From Candidatus Auribacterota bacterium (GTDB taxonomy: Bacteria > Auribacterota > JAFGBW01): a DNA stretch of 28,551 nucleotides. Each line of letters begins with the position of its first letter. The stretch's first letter is position 1. The DNA lies in assembly GCA_016932965.1 (NCBI GenBank), contig JAFGBW010000075.1, forward strand, positions 1 through 28,551, read 5' to 3'. Of this stretch, positions 24,815-28,551 are shown piece after piece. The position numbers were made by a program, and so were the translations under genes. The notes beneath the pieces were generated by a model. The model did no database searches, was not told the origin of the DNA, and worked only from the letters and a program-made list of their open reading frames with translations.

Positions 24815-26292
24815 GGAGCCTCCTTCAGCGTCTGGGCAAGCTGAACAGCCCGGGCCATGGCTCCGGCCTTATTTTTCGTTTCCTCGTATTCGTTTTCGGG
24901 AACAGAATCAAACACCAGCCCGGCTCCAGCCTGAAAATAGGCGACATTCTCTTTCAATAAAATAGTACGAATGGTGATGCAGGAATCAAAATTGCCGCTG
25001 AAATCAAAATAACAAACAGACCCGGCATAGGGGCCGCGTTTCACAGATTCAAGCTCTTCGATGATTTCCATGGCGCGGATTTTTGGGGCCCCGGATACCG
25101 TACCTGCAGGAAAAGTCGCCCGGATCAAATCAAAGGCATCTTTATCATCCATGAGATCGCCCCGGACATTGGAAACAATATGAATGACGTGGGAATAACG
25201 CTCAATGACCATCAACTGGTCTACTTTCACGGACCCGGGTTTACAAACCCGGCCTATGTCATTTCTGGCCAGATCAACCAGCATCACATGTTCCGCGATT
25301 TCCTTTTGGTCATTCAGCAGTTCCTTCTCCATTTTCAGGTCACCTTCTTCGGTCCCTGTTCTCTTTCTGGTTCCGGCTATGGGACGAATGATGACCTCCC
25401 CCTTTTCCACTTTGACCATCACTTCCGGAGAGGCCCCCACGAGACTGAAATCAGGAAAATTAATGAGAAACATGTATGGTGAGGGATTGATCATTCTCAG
25501 CGCTCTATAGAGGCTCAAACTATCCCCGTTAAAGGGAAGACTGAAACGCTGGGAACCCACAATCTGAATGGCATCACCCCTGATGATATAATCCCTTGCC
25601 TTTTCAACCATCTGACAAAACTCTTGTTTGGTCATATTGGATGAATAATCCTGTTTCTCCACCTTCTCATGCAGACTCAATAGAGGCAAATCCAAAGCAT
25701 GATAAAACAGCTCTTCGATCTGACGGATGGACTCCTCAGCCTGATGATAAAGGGACTCAGCCTGTTTCTTATTATCAATGAACACATTGACAGTGAGACG
25801 GATCGTATGCCTGTAATGATCAAACATCACGATGGTCTTGGGGATGATGAAATACAAATCCGGCACCTCTTGTTCATCCTTTTGTTTCAAAGACAGGTCT
25901 TCAATACAGGCCACGATGTCATAACTGAGATACCCGACAGCTCCACCGCAGAATCCGGCAATACTGTCAAAATTGACCGGCTTATAGCGGCCAATCACCT
26001 GTTTAAGGACATCCATGGGATTTCCGGAAATGACGCTGGTTTCCCCGTCAAAATCCCTTACCATGGTTTCTCCCTTGAAATAGCAGATTGTAAATTTGGG
26101 GTCCATCCCGATAAAAGAATGCCTGCCGAACCGTTCGGAACATTCTACGGATTCCAGAATAAACGTGTAATTCTTGTTCAAGGCTGAAAAAAATCCGACC
26201 GGGGTGATGAAATCACAGGCCAGTTCTGTAGATAAGGCGATGACCGTATGATCATCGGCCAAGCTAAAAAATTGTTCTTTGGTTAAATTCAT
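24811..26292 (-). CDS. trpE: Anthranilate synthase component I
   Basis: This 493-residue enzyme converts chorismate and ammonia to anthranilate, the first step of tryptophan synthesis. The N-terminal FILESVECSERFGRHSFIG includes the LES tryptophan-binding element, so feedback inhibition by Trp is expected. The catalytic part has GDAIQIVGSQRF, PIAGTRKRGTEEGD with the Ala typical of TrpE, VMLVDLARNDIGRVCKPGSVKV, HIVSNVRGDL, and FPAGTVSGAPKIRAMEII. Two adjacent ATGs (26295 and 26292) are possible; AGGAG stands 1 nt before the first and 4 nt before the second, which favours the second. It overlaps trpG by 4 nt. A strong promoter lies immediately upstream, so it can be transcribed apart from the his genes. 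Confidence 0.97.
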   Translation of the reverse strand: MNLTKEQFFSLADDHTVIALSTELACDFITPVGFFSALNKNYTFILESVECSERFGRHSFIGMDPKFTICYFKGETMVRDFDGETSVISGNPMDVLKQVIGRYKPVNFDSIAGFCGGAVGYLSYDIVACIEDLSLKQKDEQEVPDLYFIIPKTIVMFDHYRHTIRLTVNVFIDNKKQAESLYHQAEESIRQIEELFYHALDLPLLSLHEKVEKQDYSSNMTKQEFCQMVEKARDYIIRGDAIQIVGSQRFSLPFNGDSLSLYRALRMINPSPYMFLINFPDFSLVGASPEVMVKVEKGEVIIRPIAGTRKRTGTEEGDLKMEKELLNDQKEIAEHVMLVDLARNDIGRVCKPGSVKVDQLMVIERYSHVIHIVSNVRGDLMDDKDAFDLIRATFPAGTVSGAPKIRAMEIIEELESVKRGPYAGSVCYFDFSGNFDSCITIRTILLKENVAYFQAGAGLVFDSVPENEYEETKNKAGAMARAVQLAQTLKEAP

Positions 26293-26316
26293 CATGCTCC
26301 TAAAAAATCGGAAGAT

Positions 26317-26345
26317 ATTATCTCAGGACAGTTTAATAGAGTCAA
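26317..26345 (-). promoter_or_regulatory. Sigma-70-type promoter of trpEG
   Basis: On the minus strand TTGACT (26340-26345) and GATAAT (26317-26322) are separated by 17 bp. Transcription would begin near 26310, leaving a leader of under 20 nt that holds only the AGGAG ribosome site. There is no room for a leader peptide or T-box, so tryptophan attenuation or tRNA sensing of this operon is unlikely. Confidence 0.75.
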
Positions 26346-26364
26346 CTCAAATGGAGGAACGAGA

Positions 26365-26482
26365 GTGGAATTAAGAAGTTATATTTCTATTTTATAAATA
26401 TTAGGGATCATCTTCCTTACTGCGGAATGTCATGGGCTTGTCTGGGACAAGCGATATTTTCAATTCTTAATTCTTACTTCTT
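26365..26482. repeat. AT-rich inverted repeat pair between hisI and trpE
   Basis: GGAATTAAGAAGTTA at about 26367-26381 and CAATTCTTAATTCTTACTTC at 26461-26480 are related in inverted orientation and belong to the dispersed GAATT repeat family. The right arm overlaps the 3' end of hisI, including its stop codon. Between them a perfect 7-bp hairpin, GCTTGTC-TGG-GACAAGC (26436-26452), lacks a T-run and is not a clear terminator. Confidence 0.55.
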
Positions 26483-26857
26483 ATACACTCCTTCAGGATC
26501 AAAACATTTCTTTCCCACGGTCCTGATCTGATCTCCCTCCAACGCCCTGTAAAAACAGGATTCATAGCCTTCATGACAGGCGCCGCCTTGTTGTTCCACT
26601 AAAAACAACAGGGCATCCACATCGCAGTCAAAACGCACTTCCTTCACCTTCTGGAAGTGGCCGGACGTTTCACCTTTGAGCCATAATTTCTTTCTGGAAC
26701 GGCTGTAATAACAGCATTTTTTTTCCTTCAATGTGTATTCCAGGGACTCCCGGTTCATGTAAGCGCACATCAACACTTCTTTTGAATGCGCATCCTGCAC
26801 CACTGCCAGAACCAAACCATTAGCATCCCATTTCACTTTATTCATAAAATCATTCAT
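26474..26857 (-). CDS. hisI: Phosphoribosyl-AMP cyclohydrolase
   Basis: This 127-residue cytoplasmic metalloenzyme opens the adenine ring of phosphoribosyl-AMP in histidine synthesis. The metal-binding DCDVD (Asp77, Asp79, Asp81) and the zinc cysteines Cys94 and Cys101 in [14 protein letters not shown] are present, as are [14 protein letters not shown] and [17 protein letters not shown]. It is the single-function form: the HisE pyrophosphohydrolase domain found fused in enterobacteria is absent and must be encoded elsewhere. AGGTGAG precedes the ATG, which overlaps the hisF stop by 4 nt. It ends the his part of the cluster; the stop codon is inside a dispersed AT-rich repeat. Confidence 0.97.
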   Translation of the reverse strand: MNDFMNKVKWDANGLVLAVVQDAHSKEVLMCAYMNRESLEYTLKEKKCCYYSRSRKKLWLKGETSGHFQKVKEVRFDCDVDALLFLVEQQGGACHEGYESCFYRALEGDQIRTVGKKCFDPEGVYKK

Positions 26858-27624
26858 AATCTCACCTCTATTCCTTTGTTTTTTAATGCTGTCTTGACTT
26901 CATTGACCGTCATTTCGTTGTAATGGAAGATGGAGGCAGCCAGCACCGCATCCGCCTTCCCCTTTTTCAGAACATCCGCCATGTGTTCAATCGTTCCTGC
27001 TCCGCCGGAAGCAATGACTGGAACTGAAACGAGTTTCGAAACAGTCTCGTATAAGGGGATATCATAACCTTTTTTCGTTCCGTCGCAATCCATGGAGGTG
27101 ATCAAAAGCTCTCCAGCCCCTCTCAGGCAGACCTCCTTTATCCACTCCAGGGCATCCTTACGGGTGTTGGTTCTCCCGCCGTGCGTATAAACTTCCCAGC
27201 CTTCCTCAGGATGCATGGGATTTTTTCGCTTCACATCCACCGCTACCACGATGCACTGTGATCCAAACTGCTCGGCCCCCTTATTGACCAGTTCAGGTTG
27301 ATTCACTGCCGCCGTGTTGACGGACACCTTATCCGCTCCTGAAAGCAGGATTTTCCTGATATCATCCATATTCCTGATCCCGCCTCCGACAGTCAGCGGC
27401 ATGAACACTTCATCGGCAGTCCTTCCCACCACGGAAAGAATGATGTCCCTCTTATCCGAGGAGGCGGTGATGTCCAGAAAAACCAGTTCATCCGCACCTT
27501 GCCTGTCATATTCCTTTGCGCAGTCCACCGGATCGCCTGCGTCCCGGATATCGACAAAGTTGATTCCTTTGACGACCCGGCCGTCCTTCACGTCCAGACA
27601 CGGAATGATTCTTTTAGCCAGCAC
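26854..27624 (-). CDS. hisF: Imidazole glycerol phosphate synthase, cyclase subunit
   Basis: This 256-residue (beta/alpha)8-barrel uses ammonia from HisH to convert PRFAR to imidazole glycerol phosphate and AICAR. Both catalytic aspartates sit at their standard positions, Asp11 in [15 protein letters not shown] and Asp130 in VVAVDVKRK. Phosphate-binding loops [12 protein letters not shown] and [13 protein letters not shown] are intact. The start codon is GTG at 27624, chosen because it gives the family-standard N-terminus [12 protein letters not shown]; a G-rich stretch (GGGGGG) lies about 9 nt upstream. It overlaps hisH by 11 nt and hisI by 4 nt, so hisH-hisF-hisI are tightly coupled. hisA, which usually lies between hisH and hisF, is absent. 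Confidence 0.98.
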   Translation of the reverse strand: MLAKRIIPCLDVKDGRVVKGINFVDIRDAGDPVDCAKEYDRQGADELVFLDITASSDKRDIILSVVGRTADEVFMPLTVGGGIRNMDDIRKILLSGADKVSVNTAAVNQPELVNKGAEQFGSQCIVVAVDVKRKNPMHPEEGWEVYTHGGRTNTRKDALEWIKEVCLRGAGELLITSMDCDGTKKGYDIPLYETVSKLVSVPVIASGGAGTIEHMADVLKKGKADAVLAASIFHYNEMTVNEVKTALKNKGIEVRL

Positions 27625-28222
27625 AGGATTCCCCCCAGTTCTTCAAAAGACGCAATCCGTCTTTCTGACTCTTTTCCGGATGAAACTGAAAACCCAGCAT
27701 ATTGGCTCTATTGACCGCGGAAACATAATGGCCGTGATAATCCGTCTCACCCAGCATCACGGATTGATCACCAGGTTCCACTTTATACGAATGAACAAAA
27801 TAAAAATAACTTTTCTCGGGGATTCCTTCAACAAAAGGAGCATTTTGTCTGAATTGAACCTGGTTCCATCCCATCTGAGGAATCTTATAGCAGCCCTGAA
27901 AACGGACGACTTTCCCCTTTAAAAGGGAGAGCCCCCTCACACCGGGGGATTCTTCTGATTCCTCGAAAAGAAGCTGTAATCCAAGACAAATTCCCAGAAA
28001 AGGCACTCCTTTTCCTATCCGCTCTATCATGATTTCAGGGAAACCTTTATTTTCCAGCTGGCTCATGCAATCTCCAAAAGCGCCTACCCCTGGCAGAACG
28101 ATCCCTGAAGCTGAATTCAATTTTTCAGGCTGATTCACTATCTCTGCCTGCAAGCCAAGGGAGAGAAAGGCCTTGTGTACTGAACGAAGATTCCCCCTGC
28201 CGTAGTCGATGATGTGAATCAT
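27614..28222 (-). CDS. hisH: Imidazole glycerol phosphate synthase, glutamine amidotransferase subunit
   Basis: This 202-residue class I glutaminase supplies ammonia through the HisF barrel. The triad is Cys79 in [13 protein letters not shown], His181 and Glu183 in FQFHPEKSQ. Other hallmarks are [15 protein letters not shown], the [14 protein letters not shown] oxyanion region, IPQMGWNQV and [10 protein letters not shown]. Its last 11 nt overlap the GTG start of hisF, fitting the obligate 1:1 complex. It lies 141 nt downstream of hisB, with an inverted AT-rich repeat pair in the gap. No clear ribosome site precedes the ATG. Confidence 0.97.
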   Translation of the reverse strand: MIHIIDYGRGNLRSVHKAFLSLGLQAEIVNQPEKLNSASGIVLPGVGAFGDCMSQLENKGFPEIMIERIGKGVPFLGICLGLQLLFEESEESPGVRGLSLLKGKVVRFQGCYKIPQMGWNQVQFRQNAPFVEGIPEKSYFYFVHSYKVEPGDQSVMLGETDYHGHYVSAVNRANMLGFQFHPEKSQKDGLRLLKNWGESCAG

Positions 28223-28233
28223 GAGAAATAATT

Positions 28234-28366
28234 TAGAATTGAAAATTGAGAATTACAAAAAGCATTTCATTATACTTAGAATTATTTCGACTATTAAAGA
28301 CATTCTGTTTATTAACAATTATTTTTTATTGTATAAATTAATTTAAATTCTCAATTCTTAATTCTA
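28234..28366. repeat. 21-bp inverted repeat pair in the hisB-hisH gap
   Basis: A 21-bp sequence at 28234-28254 (ends TTGAGAATT) is repeated inverted at 28346-28366 with 19 of 21 positions matching, enclosing about 91 bp of AT-rich DNA. The right arm includes the stop codon of hisB. These arms are the clearest members of the GAATTGAGAATT family. The transcript could form a long stem between hisB and hisH, perhaps affecting relative expression. Confidence 0.65.
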
Positions 28367-28551
28367 CAAAGCTCCCTTAGTAGTCGGAATTCCTTTTCCG
28401 GTCACTTTGACGGCCTGTTCCAGCGCTTTGGCTGTCCCCTTAAACACGGCTTCAATCATATGATGCTTGTCCTCGCCGCAGATCAGTTCGATATGAAGAT
28501 TGCATTGCAAATGGTCTGAAAAGGAACGAAAAAAATGCCGGCAATGTTCCA
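28364..28551 (-). CDS. hisB: Imidazoleglycerol-phosphate dehydratase, C-terminal part (5' end outside window)
   Basis: The frame is open to the edge of the window and ends with TAG at 28364-28366, so only the last 62 residues are visible. They read EHCRHFFRSFSDHLQCNLHI, then GEDKHHMIEAVFKGTAKAL and finally KVTGKGIPTTKGAL, the unmistakable C-terminus of HisB. The metal-binding HHxxE (HHMIE) is present. HisB dehydrates imidazole glycerol phosphate, the product of HisF/HisH. Because it starts upstream of the window, it cannot be seen whether a HisB phosphatase domain is fused. The his promoter also lies outside. Confidence 0.95.
   Translation of the reverse strand, partial: EHCRHFFRSFSDHLQCNLHIELICGEDKHHMIEAVFKGTAKALEQAVKVTGKGIPTTKGAL

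Noticed and set aside
26436-26452. Hairpin GCTTGTC/GACAAGC between hisI and trpE as intrinsic terminator
   Set aside because: Stem is perfect but no T-run follows on either strand; kept only as part of the repeat description.

Overview
The window is about 28.5 kb of moderately AT-rich bacterial chromosome (roughly 40-45% G+C by eye). It carries diaminopimelate-type peptidoglycan genes (dapF, murJ), parts of a type IV pilus / type II secretion machine, a very large exported alpha-2-macroglobulin-like protein, and Trp/His biosynthesis genes. This fits a Gram-negative-type, metabolically competent bacterium. The taxon cannot be fixed from the sequence. A deep-branching uncultured lineage such as Omnitrophota is my best guess, resting mainly on the look of the exported repeat protein, and confidence is low. 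I see no rRNA, tRNA, CRISPR array, complete transposase gene or phage gene.

Layout. (1) 1-531: the end of an unknown TPR-like gene (+), convergent with murJ. (2) 559-3246 (-): dapF then murJ. (3) 3432-8897 (-): pilB/gspE, then a tightly coupled trio (ExeA-like ATPase, sigma-54-type regulator with a degenerate receiver, pilC/gspF) joined by two 4-nt ATGA overlaps. A near-consensus promoter precedes pilB. (4) 9194-12328 (+): four closely packed genes divergent from pilB. They are two single-pass membrane proteins of unknown function, an exported alpha/beta hydrolase and a PP2C phosphatase. (5) 12425-14239 (+): a PabB-PabC fusion for p-aminobenzoate synthesis, convergent with (6) 14246-20356 (-), a 2036-residue alpha-2-macroglobulin-like protein. 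The stop codons of these two genes sit inside one perfect palindrome. (7) 20357-21223: a gene-free stretch full of small repeats. (8) 21224-23950 (+): an exported protein built from nine divergent copies of a ~90-residue repeat that I do not recognise, bracketed by 32-bp inverted repeats. (9) 24248-28551 (-): hisB (partial)-hisH-hisF-hisI, then trpE-trpG with its own promoter. hisA is missing from its usual place.

How the genes work together. PilB powers pilus or pseudopilus assembly on the PilC/GspF platform, and the ExeA-like ATPase and the regulator are translationally coupled to PilC. TrpE/TrpG make anthranilate. TrpG may also supply ammonia to the PabB-PabC fusion, since no separate pabA is present. 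HisH/HisF form imidazole-glycerol-phosphate synthase, flanked in the pathway by HisI upstream and HisB downstream.

Most intergenic gaps contain short AT-rich repeats of the GAATTGAGAATT/GAATTCTGAATT kind, often as inverted pairs. A second repeat family with a GGGGACGTCC core surrounds the nine-repeat gene. The least-explained items are the nine-repeat protein with its flanking inverted repeats, and the four-gene membrane protein / hydrolase / PP2C cluster.
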